DNA of 64,000 nt from Aneurinibacillus uraniidurans (GTDB taxonomy: Bacteria; Bacillota; Bacilli; Aneurinibacillales; Aneurinibacillaceae). Positions 25,702-33,682 of the stretch are shown one piece after another; within the stretch, counting starts at the first letter, position 1; the number at the start of each line of letters is the position of its first letter. Under the pieces are notes generated by a model. The model did not search any database, was not told the DNA's origin, and saw only the letters and a program-made list of their open reading frames with translations. A program made the position numbers and the translations under genes. The stretch covers positions 1,710,501 through 1,774,500 of the forward strand of contig NZ_CP116902.1 in NCBI RefSeq assembly GCF_028471905.1, written 5' to 3'.

Positions 25702-26835
25702 GTGGCGGTGTCAGCAATACGTGCGAAAGAACTTCATGACAAAATGAATAGTGGAAAACCAGTATTTATTTTGGATGTGCGAAATTCAGATGATTACAAT
25801 GACTGGAAGATTGAGCATCGTAATCTGGTGGATGTTAACATTCCGTATTTCGACTTTCTGGATGACAATGAAGACATTTATCAGCCGCTTCCGAAAGATA
25901 CAGAGATTGTGGTCGTGTGTGCTAAAGGTGGAAGCGCCAAAATGGTGGCCGAGATGGCAGATGAGCGTGGCTATATCACGAGCTATCTCGAAGAAGGGAT
26001 GCTGGAGTGGAGTCAGTTTTACCACGCCGCTACAGTAGTGGATGAACCGGATGTGAAAATTATCCAGATCAACAGACTTGCCAAAGGGTGCCTTTCGTAC
26101 ATGGTGATGTCTAATGGAAGGGCGATGATCGTTGATCCGGGACGTCACTATGAAGAGTATGTGAAGCTAGCGGAGCAGGAGCATGTTCAAATCACGCATA
26201 TTATGGATACACACCTGCATGCTGATCACATCTCAGGTGCACCGGAACTAGCGAAGCAAACAGGAGCGAGCTATCATATTTCGCGCAGTGAGATGCAAGG
26301 ATCAAATATCATTCCGTATCAGGCACTCGAATACGAACAAGTATTTCGGGTTGGAGATGTCGAAGTAAAAGTAATGGCCATTCCAACACCGGGACATACC
26401 CCTGGGAGTGTGTCGTTCCTTGTACAGGATCGTTATCTGTTATCAGGTGACACCATTTTTGTCGGTGGACTCGGGCGCCCGGACTTAGGTGGGAAGGCGC
26501 GTGAATGGGCGCAATCCCTGTATGATACTGTATTTACGCATATTGCGAACATGAATGACGACACGCTTGTGCTTCCAACGCACTATGCAGATCTCCGCGA
26601 AGTGAATGAGCAAGGGCTCGTTTGTGCGAAGCTCGGGGAGATTCGGGCGAAAAATGAAGTGATGCGCACGAAAGACCGGGAACTGTTTACCGAGATAGTT
26701 GCAGGTACATCGGGTGCGACACCACCAAACTATGGCGAAATCCTTAAAATTAACCGTGGTGATGTACAGGTTCCGCTTGATGTAGCAACGGAACTTGAGA
26801 TTGGTCCAAACCGCTGCGCGATTCATCATTCATAA
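25702..26835 (+). CDS. Rhodanese-metallo-beta-lactamase fusion, persulfide dioxygenase type (YrkH-like)
   Basis: 377 residues starting at GTG 25702 after AGAGGAGGAATCAATC. The N-terminal rhodanese domain (about 1-115) has VCAKGGSAKM with a catalytic Cys near 74. The C-terminal MBL-fold domain (about 120-375) has THLHADHISG, TPGHTPGS and LSGDTIFVGGLGRPDL, typical of ETHE1-like persulfide dioxygenases that oxidise glutathione or coenzyme A-type persulfides to sulfite. The order is the reverse of staphylococcal CstB. It heads a four-gene sulfane-sulfur operon resembling B. subtilis yrkEFHI. Confidence 0.88.
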   Translation: MAVSAIRAKELHDKMNSGKPVFILDVRNSDDYNDWKIEHRNLVDVNIPYFDFLDDNEDIYQPLPKDTEIVVVCAKGGSAKMVAEMADERGYITSYLEEGMLEWSQFYHAATVVDEPDVKIIQINRLAKGCLSYMVMSNGRAMIVDPGRHYEEYVKLAEQEHVQITHIMDTHLHADHISGAPELAKQTGASYHISRSEMQGSNIIPYQALEYEQVFRVGDVEVKVMAIPTPGHTPGSVSFLVQDRYLLSGDTIFVGGLGRPDLGGKAREWAQSLYDTVFTHIANMNDDTLVLPTHYADLREVNEQGLVCAKLGEIRAKNEVMRTKDRELFTEIVAGTSGATPPNYGEILKINRGDVQVPLDVATELEIGPNRCAIHHS

Positions 26836-26887
26836 GCGAAGAGATTAGCAAAAACTTATTAACAGAAAGAGAATCACGCATAATAAT

Positions 26888-26919
26888 ATACCTACAAGGG
26901 TATATGCCTATTGGGGTAA
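26888..26919 (+). promoter_or_regulatory. Internal pair of CstR-like operators
   Basis: ATACC-TACAAG-GGTAT (26888-26903) is followed directly by the weaker ATGCC-TATTGG-GGTAA (26904-26919). The arrangement of two abutting 16-bp sites repeats that of the operon promoter. TAATAT at 26884 may be a -10. Confidence 0.68.
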
Positions 26920-26944
26920 AAGATTAAGAAAGGTGAGATACAAA

Positions 26945-27340
26945 ATGACAAAACGTGTAGCTATTATCGCAAGTAACGGAGGTATGTTTGACGCATACAA
27001 GGTGTTTAACATCGCAACCGCATCCGCAGCAACAGATGCAGAAGTGGCAGTCTTCTTCACATTTGAAGGATTGAACTTGATTCATAAGCAAGGTCACCAG
27101 CAGCTTCCGATGCCAGCAGGCAAAGAGCATTTTGCGGAAGGATTCAAGGAGGCGAATGTGCCAAGTATCCCGGAACTTGTAAGTATGGCACAGGAGATGG
27201 GTGTGAAGTTTATTGCCTGTCAAATGACAATGGATGTCATGAACTTGAAAAAAGAAGATTTTGTAGATGGGGTTGAGGTAGGCGGTGCGGTAACGTTCCT
27301 TGATTTTGCCTACGATGCAGATATATCGCTGACATTCTAA
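26945..27340 (+). CDS. DsrE/DsrF-family sulfur relay protein (YrkE-like)
   Basis: 131 residues from ATG 26945 (AGGTG upstream); an in-frame GTG at 26933 is less likely. The fold is DsrE-like: RVAIIASNGGMFDAYKVFN with an early Rossmann-like strand, then AVFFTFEGLNLIHK, and KFIACQMTMDVM holding the single conserved Cys. Members carry or transfer sulfane sulfur with TusA and rhodanese partners, here encoded just downstream. Confidence 0.85.
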   Translation: MTKRVAIIASNGGMFDAYKVFNIATASAATDAEVAVFFTFEGLNLIHKQGHQQLPMPAGKEHFAEGFKEANVPSIPELVSMAQEMGVKFIACQMTMDVMNLKKEDFVDGVEVGGAVTFLDFAYDADISLTF

Positions 27341-27364
27341 GCGACGGTAGAGGAGGAGACACAG

Positions 27365-27934
27365 ATGGGTGCATATACCGTTGATAAGTCAATTGATTGT
27401 AAAGGATTATCCTGCCCGATGCCAATCGTTCGCACAAAAAAAGCGGTTGAAGACATTCAGGCAGGAGAAGTGCTAGAAGTAGTTGCTACTGACCCAGGAT
27501 CGGTCGCAGATGTGAAAAGCTGGGCGACGCGTACCGGCCATCAGTTTCTTGGAACAATAGAAGAGGAAGGCACATTCAAGCATTACATCCGAAAGTCTGG
27601 AGTAAATGAAGTGAAGGTGGAAACAAGCTACCCACATGTTATGACAAATGAAGAGCTGGTGGAGAAGCTTGCAGAAAAGCCGATCATTCTTGATGTGCGT
27701 GAGCCAATGGAATATGCATTTGGTCACATTCCGGGTGCCGTGCTTGTACCGTTTGGTCAACTGGAAGAATGCCTTACTGAACTCGAATCTCATAAGGATC
27801 AAGATGTATACGTTGTATGTCGCATGGGTAATCGCAGCGATATGGCCTGCCAGCTTCTGGCGGATAAAGGGTTTACCCGCGTGAAAAATGTTGTACCGGG
27901 CATGTCCGGCTGGAGCGGCCCGGTAGAAAAATAG
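27365..27934 (+). CDS. TusA-rhodanese fusion (YrkF-like)
   Basis: 189 residues. An N-terminal TusA domain (about 5-78) has KGLSCPMPIVRTKKAV with the sulfur-carrying Cys near 17. A C-terminal rhodanese domain (about 90-187) has VVCRMGNRSDMA with its active-site Cys. It should relay persulfide sulfur within the operon. ATG follows AGAGGAGGAG. Downstream TusA begins 13 bases after its stop. Confidence 0.9.
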   Translation: MGAYTVDKSIDCKGLSCPMPIVRTKKAVEDIQAGEVLEVVATDPGSVADVKSWATRTGHQFLGTIEEEGTFKHYIRKSGVNEVKVETSYPHVMTNEELVEKLAEKPIILDVREPMEYAFGHIPGAVLVPFGQLEECLTELESHKDQDVYVVCRMGNRSDMACQLLADKGFTRVKNVVPGMSGWSGPVEK

Positions 27935-27947
27935 GAGGAAATAAACG

Positions 27948-28175
27948 ATGAATGCAGATGTTAAAGTAGACGCAAAAGGCCTTTCTTGCCCGATGCCGAT
28001 TGTGCGGGCGAAAAAAGCAATGGATATGCTGGAAAGTGGCCAAATCTTGGAATTGGAGACAACTGATAAAGGATCAATGAATGATTTCCGAGGCTGGGTG
28101 AAACAGACCAATCATGAGTTGATTAGCACTGAAGAAGAGAACGGGATCTATCGCTTTTTTGTAAAAAAAGTATAA
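27948..28175 (+). CDS. TusA-family sulfur carrier protein (YrkI-like)
   Basis: 75 residues, a single TusA domain with KGLSCPMPIVRAKKAMDML (active Cys near 14). It is closely similar to the TusA half of the preceding fusion, which suggests a local duplication. ATG follows TAGGAGGAAATAAACG. Last gene of the sulfur operon. A membrane sulfur transporter (YrkJ-type) is absent. Confidence 0.92.
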   Translation: MNADVKVDAKGLSCPMPIVRAKKAMDMLESGQILELETTDKGSMNDFRGWVKQTNHELISTEEENGIYRFFVKKV

Positions 28176-28182
28176 GGGAATA

Positions 28183-28226
28183 AAAAGAGAGAAGCTGCCT
28201 GAATGTGGGCAGCTTCTCTCTTTTTA
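28183..28226 (+). terminator. Terminator of the sulfur operon
   Basis: AAAGAGAGAAGCTGCC pairs with GGCAGCTTCTCTCTTT and is followed by Ts. Confidence 0.9.
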
Positions 28227-28325
28227 GCGCAAAGAAATTTCAATTGGAACCGCTCACCACGATTCAAACGTTTTTGTTATAATCAAGGCAGATAGCGTGT
28301 TTAGAAAAGACAGGGAGATACATAC

Positions 28326-30545
28326 GTGAAAGTAATACTTGCGGAAAAACCGGATCAGGGAGCAAAACTAGCTGCTCCATTTACTACAAAAAAAGGGCAG
28401 GGGTATATCGAAATCAAGCCGCACCCGCTGTTTCCAGACGGTGCGATCGTCACTTGGGCAGTCGGGCATTTGTGTGAGCTGGTACCACCAGAAGAATACG
28501 ATCCGTCGTATAAAAAGTGGTCGCTGTCAACGCTGCCGATCTTACCGAATCAGTTCCGTCATAAGGTAACGCCGTCCAAATATAAGCAGTTTACGATTGT
28601 CAAATCACTTCTCAAACGTCCCGATGTAACCGAGATTATTATGGCAGGTGATGCCGGGCGAGAGGGAGAATATATTACACGCATCATCATTCAACTGGCT
28701 GGGGTACGCAAGCCGCTTAAGCGGTTGTGGATTTCATCATTAACGGAAAAAGCGGTGCTGAATGGGTTTGCGGCCCTAAAGGATGAGAGTGCTACACGAC
28801 CGTTGTACGATGAAGCGCTTAGCCGCTCTTGTGCGGACTGGTTGATTGGCATGAATGGCTCGCGTGTTTACTCGCTGTTATTTCAGAAGCGAGGCATTCG
28901 GGAAGTGTTCTCGACCGGGCGCGTTCAGACACCAACATTGTCGCTGATCGTTAAGCGAGAGAAAGAAATTGAATCATTCGTCTCGGAGCCGTTCTGGGAA
29001 GTGCTGGCTACTTTTGATATGAGCGGCATGCAGTATGTGGGAAAATGGTTCAAAGATGAGGAAACACGTCTTACAAATCCGGAGATGGCGCATAAAATCG
29101 CGGCGTTTTGTCATGGGAAGTCCGCGCGTGTCGAAGATGTACAGACGGAACGGAAAGAAACGCCGCCGCCGCTTTTGTTCAACTTATCAGCCCTTCAGTC
29201 AGCGGCGAATAAGGCGTTCAAGTTTTCTCCGAAAAAGACATTGGATGTGACCCAGCAGCTGTATGTAAAAGGCTTCGTCTCGTATCCACGATCAGATTCG
29301 CAGCATGTTACAGCAGAAGAAGCGGCGTTATTTCCGGACATTCTCACGAAGCTTGGGCAGCAGTCTTTGTACCAGGCGTACATACCGACCCCAGTGTCGT
29401 CACTTTTGCATAATCGGCGTTACGTCGATCCGAAAAAAGTAACCGATCATTACGCGATCATTCCTACCGAACAAGTGCCAGACATGGAGAAATTGTCTGC
29501 AGATGAGCGGAAAATGTATGAGTTGATTGCGAAGCGCTTGATCGCTGCCCATTATGAAGCGGCGATTTTTGACCATACGACGATTGTGACAAAAGTGGAT
29601 GGGCGAGCCACCTTCCGTACGAAAGGAAAGCGTGAAGTACAGGAAGGTTGGCGACGTGTGCTGTTTGACGGTAAAAAGAAGAAGCAGAAAGCGGAGAAAA
29701 ACGATGAGGAAGACGTGCTGCTGCCAGATGTACATATGGGAGCAGATGGGACGGTTGTATCTGCTGACGTAAAAGAAAGTAAAACCCAGCCGCCTAAACG
29801 GTATACGGAAGGTGATCTGATTACGGTTATGAAAACAGCCGGTAAGCATATGGATGATGCTGAACTGGAAAAAGTCATGCACCGTGTGGAAGGGCTAGGT
29901 ACAGAAGCGACGCGAGCCGGGATTATCACAGTGCTAAAAGACCGGGGTTACATCGAAGTGTCCAAAAATCTTGTGTATGCGACAGATAAAGGTCGCATGT
30001 TAGTAGAAGCGGTGGGGGCGAGCATTTTGTCGTCTGCGGAGATGACGGCGAAGTGGGAACAGCGTCTGCATGAGATCGGGCAGGGAAAGGCCGCATCCAC
30101 TCCGTTCATGGAGCAGGCACGTAAGCTGGCGACTCATCTTGTAGACGAAGCGATCAAGCAAGCTGAAACATGGAATTTCACCGGGATTGATGAGGAAGCA
30201 CTCAAGGCAGCTTCTGCCGAGAAGCGCGGCCGGGGCAAGCAGAAGGGAGCGCCCGTAAAAGTAGGAGTGTGTAAAAAATGCGGTGGCGATATGCTGGATC
30301 GCAGCACATTTTACGGATGCGCCCGTTATCAGGAGACGAAGTGCGATTTTACGCTGCCGAAAAAAATGCTCAGCAAAACGATTTCACAGACCAATGTCCG
30401 CAAGCTGCTTGCAGGTCAGGAAACGGATACAATTAAAGGATTTAAAAAGGGAGAGAAAACATTTGATGCCCGTTTGAAATGGGATGAAGTAGCCGGAAAG
30501 ATTGCCTTTATTTTTCCACCACGTCAGGCGGAAAATGGAGGATAG
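28326..30545 (+). CDS. topB: DNA topoisomerase III (type IA)
   Basis: 739 residues starting at GTG 28326 after GGGAG. The Toprim domain (about 1-140) starts KVILAEKPDQGAKLA and has GDAGREGEYI (the DxDxE-type acidic site in variant form). The catalytic Tyr is in KGFVSYPRSDSQH near residue 320. The C-terminus carries one topoisomerase zinc-ribbon-like segment (CKKCGGDMLDRSTFYGCARY) and a short repeat ending FIFPPRQ. The enzyme decatenates and relaxes negatively supercoiled DNA. The length matches chromosomal TopB of Bacillales. Single gene. Confidence 0.93.
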   Translation: MKVILAEKPDQGAKLAAPFTTKKGQGYIEIKPHPLFPDGAIVTWAVGHLCELVPPEEYDPSYKKWSLSTLPILPNQFRHKVTPSKYKQFTIVKSLLKRPDVTEIIMAGDAGREGEYITRIIIQLAGVRKPLKRLWISSLTEKAVLNGFAALKDESATRPLYDEALSRSCADWLIGMNGSRVYSLLFQKRGIREVFSTGRVQTPTLSLIVKREKEIESFVSEPFWEVLATFDMSGMQYVGKWFKDEETRLTNPEMAHKIAAFCHGKSARVEDVQTERKETPPPLLFNLSALQSAANKAFKFSPKKTLDVTQQLYVKGFVSYPRSDSQHVTAEEAALFPDILTKLGQQSLYQAYIPTPVSSLLHNRRYVDPKKVTDHYAIIPTEQVPDMEKLSADERKMYELIAKRLIAAHYEAAIFDHTTIVTKVDGRATFRTKGKREVQEGWRRVLFDGKKKKQKAEKNDEEDVLLPDVHMGADGTVVSADVKESKTQPPKRYTEGDLITVMKTAGKHMDDAELEKVMHRVEGLGTEATRAGIITVLKDRGYIEVSKNLVYATDKGRMLVEAVGASILSSAEMTAKWEQRLHEIGQGKAASTPFMEQARKLATHLVDEAIKQAETWNFTGIDEEALKAASAEKRGRGKQKGAPVKVGVCKKCGGDMLDRSTFYGCARYQETKCDFTLPKKMLSKTISQTNVRKLLAGQETDTIKGFKKGEKTFDARLKWDEVAGKIAFIFPPRQAENGG

Positions 30546-30587
30546 AAGATATCAAACGAGTATGGAATCAGTAGGGGAGAGGATACG

Positions 30588-31652
30588 ATGCGTAAACCGA
30601 TACAGCCGATCGTAATCATTGGTGGGGGCGTAGCTGGATTAATGGCAGCCCGTGTATTGATGGAGGCGGGGGAAGAAGTTGTTGTACTGGATAAGGGTCG
30701 CAGTGGAGGAGGACGCATGGCAACGCGTCGCATTGGGGAAGCGACGCTTGATCACGGAGCGCAATATTTTACCGTGCGCTCACCAGAGTTTGCAAAAGAA
30801 GTAGCCAAATGGGAAGAAGAAGGATGGGTTACGCCATGGTTTGGTACCCAACATGTACGTTATCGTGCCTGCGGTGGGATGAATCGTTTGACGAAGCACC
30901 TGGCGGAGCCGCTTGATATTGGTGTGCGTGTTCGGGTAACCGCTGTACATCCAGACCCGGCCGGCTGGAAGCTTGACTGGGTGTCTGAAGAGCAAGATTT
31001 TGTGCCGCAAATGTATGATGAAGTGATGCCAGAAGACGTGTATGACCCAGGTGCGAAAGCAAGTGTCAAAGCGCGTGCTGTCATTTTGACAGCACCTGTC
31101 AAGCAGGCGCTCTACATTTTACGTGCGGGTGAAACAGAATTACCCGCACCACTGCTTGATGAGCTGCAGGCAGTAGACTATTTGCCGTGTCTCGCGGCGC
31201 TTGTTGTGCTAGACGGTCCATCAGCAGTACCGGAACCTGGCCTGTGGCGGGCGGATCATCCGGACTCGCCGGTCCAACTCGTAGTGGATAACAGTATGAA
31301 AGGGGTATCGGCTCGCACGGCGCTTACGGTATATGCATGTGGACGCTGGTCGAAAGAGCACTTTAATGAACCGGACGAGGAAATTATGCGCCGTCTGCTT
31401 GCGGATGCAGCCCCGTGGTTCAATAAGGTAAATATTGTAGAAGCGCAGCTGAAGCGCTGGCGTTTCTCACTTGTGGATAAACCGTATCCAGGGTTGTTTG
31501 CGGATGCGGGGCTGCAGGCGCCGCTTATATTAGCTGGGGATGCGTTTATTTCTCCTGATGATTCCGCACAGAGTGGGCGAGTGGAAAGTGCGGCGTTATC
31601 TGGAATGGCAGCTGCCCATCATTTGCTGCAGGTGCTCCCAGCGGTAGAGTAA
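30588..31652 (+). CDS. Renalase-like FAD-dependent oxidoreductase
   Basis: 354 residues. Dinucleotide-binding motif PIVIIGGGVAGLMAARVL at the N-terminus, then GRSGGGRMATRR and LDHGAQYFTVR, the signature of bacterial renalase/COG3380 proteins. A C-terminal ALILAGDAFISPDDSAQSGRVE-like segment (30s of residues before the end) closes the FAD site. Members oxidise dihydro-NAD(P)H isomers or amines. ATG follows AGGGGAGAGG. A short gap of 42 bases after topB suggests the two may be co-transcribed, though they need not be related. Confidence 0.85.
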   Translation: MRKPIQPIVIIGGGVAGLMAARVLMEAGEEVVVLDKGRSGGGRMATRRIGEATLDHGAQYFTVRSPEFAKEVAKWEEEGWVTPWFGTQHVRYRACGGMNRLTKHLAEPLDIGVRVRVTAVHPDPAGWKLDWVSEEQDFVPQMYDEVMPEDVYDPGAKASVKARAVILTAPVKQALYILRAGETELPAPLLDELQAVDYLPCLAALVVLDGPSAVPEPGLWRADHPDSPVQLVVDNSMKGVSARTALTVYACGRWSKEHFNEPDEEIMRRLLADAAPWFNKVNIVEAQLKRWRFSLVDKPYPGLFADAGLQAPLILAGDAFISPDDSAQSGRVESAALSGMAAAHHLLQVLPAVE

Positions 31653-31672
31653 GTGAATAAAAGCAGGACAAA

Positions 31673-31708
31673 AGCAGGCATTCTGTTCGCACAGAAGCCT
31701 GTTTTTTT
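31673..31708 (+). terminator. Intrinsic terminator
   Basis: GCAGGC...CTG pairs with CAG...GCCTGT, followed by seven Ts. Confidence 0.75.
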
Positions 31709-31828
31709 ATAGGGGGAGAAAGCTACAGGTAGACGAAAAAAGAAATTTTCAGTAAAATAATTTATGACAATATAACTAAAAATTACAAAAAAGTCGTTAT
31801 GAAACAGCCGGAAAAGGTGGTAAAGCCC

Positions 31829-33523
31829 GTGCAGAAAGATCGAAATGGAGCGGAAGAACAGCAAGATTTGCACCGAAAAATAGAAGAGTGTCGTACCTTG
31901 CTAGAGAGTCTTCACAACGTGGTTTATAAAGTTCAGCGTAAACCGGACGGCAGATATGTGTATACGTTTTTTTCGGGCAGACTGGCAAAGCACTGGGGAC
32001 TGACCACTGAAACTACACAGGGAAAAACCCCTCATGAAATTTTTTCATCGGAAGTGGCGGATTATTTGGTGAAGCAGTATGATCAGGCTGCCTGTGGTCA
32101 GTCAACGGTGCACAAGCTTGTACATGAGCGGGAAACCGTTTATGTATCGTTGGTGGATGGACAGTGTGAAGAGGAATTGATCGGATGTTCACTTGATATG
32201 ATGTTGTGCAGACAGGCATGGAAAAAAATAAATGATCTGCAGTATTATGATGCTTTGACGGGGCTTCCGAACCGGGTGAAATTTGATATGGTTTTGCAGA
32301 AAGCTGTGGAGGAAGCAGAGCAGAATGGAACCGAATTTGCGATTATACTAATTGACCTTGACAAATTTAAGATGATGCATGCTTCTGTGGGACGGACGAT
32401 TAGCGAGACTGTATTGTCGCGTATCGCGCGGGACTTGGCAAATACGCTTCCGGAAAACGATGTACTGGCTCGCGTTAATAAAGATGATTTTGTCATGCTT
32501 ATACGCGACATCAAGCGAGTGGAGGATGTGCACAGACGGGCGAATGAGATGTTAGCGATGCTTATGCTTCCGTTTGATGTGAACGGCAATGAGATGAATG
32601 TCACCGCCAGTCTGGGGATCAGTATGTACCCAACAGATGGTGTAAAGGGCGAGGAGATCATCAAAAAAGCGGAAACAGCCATGTACCGTGCCAAGGAGTG
32701 CGGCGGCAACTGTTATTTTATTTACTCGGAAGACTTAACCCGCATTCATAAGCAGTGGACACTGCGCAGTGAGCTGCGCCATGTTGTGCCGCGTAAGCAG
32801 CTGCTTTTGCACTATCAGCCACGGTTTAATGTGCGGACGAATCGTATGGTTGGTATGGAAGCGCTTGTTCGCTGGCGCCATCCAGAGAATGGACTACTAT
32901 CGCCGGGGCGCTTTATTGATCTAGCGGAAAAGACGGGCGTAATTGTCGACATTGATCGCTGGGTGTTGGAGGAAGCATGTCGTCAGGTTCGGGCCTGGCA
33001 GCTTGCCGGTTATCCGAATGTGTCGGTTTCCGTGAATTTATCGTCTCTTCACTTTAAAGATATACGTTGTGTCGAGATGATTCAGGAGGCGCTAGCGGCA
33101 ACTGAACTCCCACCGGCTTGTCTGGAAATTGAGTTGACAGAAAGTGGTTTTATTGAAGAAGCAGATGCAGCTGTAGAAATTATGCATCAGCTCAAGGAGC
33201 TTGGTGTAAGCATTGCCGTTGATGATTTTGGCACCGGGTATTCTGCTTTGCATTATTTAAAAAAATTCCCGCTCGATACTTTAAAAATTGACCGTTCTTT
33301 TATTCAGAATGTAACGTGCTCACAAGCAGACGAAGTCATTCTTCAGGCGATGATTGATATGGCCAAGAAACTTCAGTTAAAAGTTGTGGTCGAAGGTGTG
33401 GAGACGGAAGCGCAGCTTGCATATTTGCGTGAGCAGGAATGTGATGAGGTACAAGGATACCTGTTAAGTCGTCCGATTCCGGTACAGGAGCTTGAAACAT
33501 TTTTAAGTGAACGTTCGACATGA
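31829..33523 (+). CDS. PAS-GGDEF-EAL protein with degenerate GGDEF; probable c-di-GMP phosphodiesterase
   Basis: 564 residues from GTG 31829, which has AGGTGG at good spacing; ATG 31799 is possible but lacks a ribosome site. A PAS-like region covers about 20-130. In the GGDEF domain (about 145-305) the active motif is NKDDF (in LARVNKDDFVML), so cyclase activity is unlikely. The EAL domain (about 320-560) keeps GMEALVRWRHP, VSVNLSSLHF, ELTES, VDDFGTGYSAL, LKIDRSF and EGVETEAQ, the residues needed for catalysis. No membrane span, so cytoplasmic. Single gene. Confidence 0.9.
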   Translation: MQKDRNGAEEQQDLHRKIEECRTLLESLHNVVYKVQRKPDGRYVYTFFSGRLAKHWGLTTETTQGKTPHEIFSSEVADYLVKQYDQAACGQSTVHKLVHERETVYVSLVDGQCEEELIGCSLDMMLCRQAWKKINDLQYYDALTGLPNRVKFDMVLQKAVEEAEQNGTEFAIILIDLDKFKMMHASVGRTISETVLSRIARDLANTLPENDVLARVNKDDFVMLIRDIKRVEDVHRRANEMLAMLMLPFDVNGNEMNVTASLGISMYPTDGVKGEEIIKKAETAMYRAKECGGNCYFIYSEDLTRIHKQWTLRSELRHVVPRKQLLLHYQPRFNVRTNRMVGMEALVRWRHPENGLLSPGRFIDLAEKTGVIVDIDRWVLEEACRQVRAWQLAGYPNVSVSVNLSSLHFKDIRCVEMIQEALAATELPPACLEIELTESGFIEEADAAVEIMHQLKELGVSIAVDDFGTGYSALHYLKKFPLDTLKIDRSFIQNVTCSQADEVILQAMIDMAKKLQLKVVVEGVETEAQLAYLREQECDEVQGYLLSRPIPVQELETFLSERST

Positions 33524-33536
33524 GAATAAGTAACCT

Positions 33537-33573
33537 AAAAGAGCAGATCTATTATAGGTCAGCTCTTTTTTAG
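33537..33573 (+). terminator. Intrinsic terminator
   Basis: AAAAGAGC pairs with GCTCTTTT around a 20-base loop with further partial pairing. Confidence 0.7.
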
Positions 33574-33605
33574 TTTCAGTAAAAAATTTATCGCAAAGCT
33601 TATCA

Positions 33606-33658
33606 TTGACAATGATTATCAATCATACTAATATAAATAAATATGAAAATCATTATCA
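33606..33658 (+). promoter_or_regulatory. Promoter flanked by two Fur boxes
   Basis: TTGACA (33606), 17-bp spacer, TAATAT (33629). Fur-type 7-1-7 repeats lie over the -35 (TGACAATGATTATCA, 33607-33621) and downstream of the -10 (TGAAAATCATTATCA, 33644-33658). The downstream gene should be repressed by iron-loaded Fur. Confidence 0.88.
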
Positions 33659-33682
33659 ATTAAAAATAAAAGGGGTTATTTT

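Noticed and set aside
27473-28111. 212-codon minus-strand open frame in the sulfur operon
   Set aside because: Antisense to the TusA-rhodanese and TusA genes, which have clear motifs and ribosome sites.
28236-28270. T-box-like sequence (GGAACCGCTCACC) before topB
   Set aside because: Only a vague similarity to the T-box core; no specifier loop or anti-terminator, and topB is not a T-box target.
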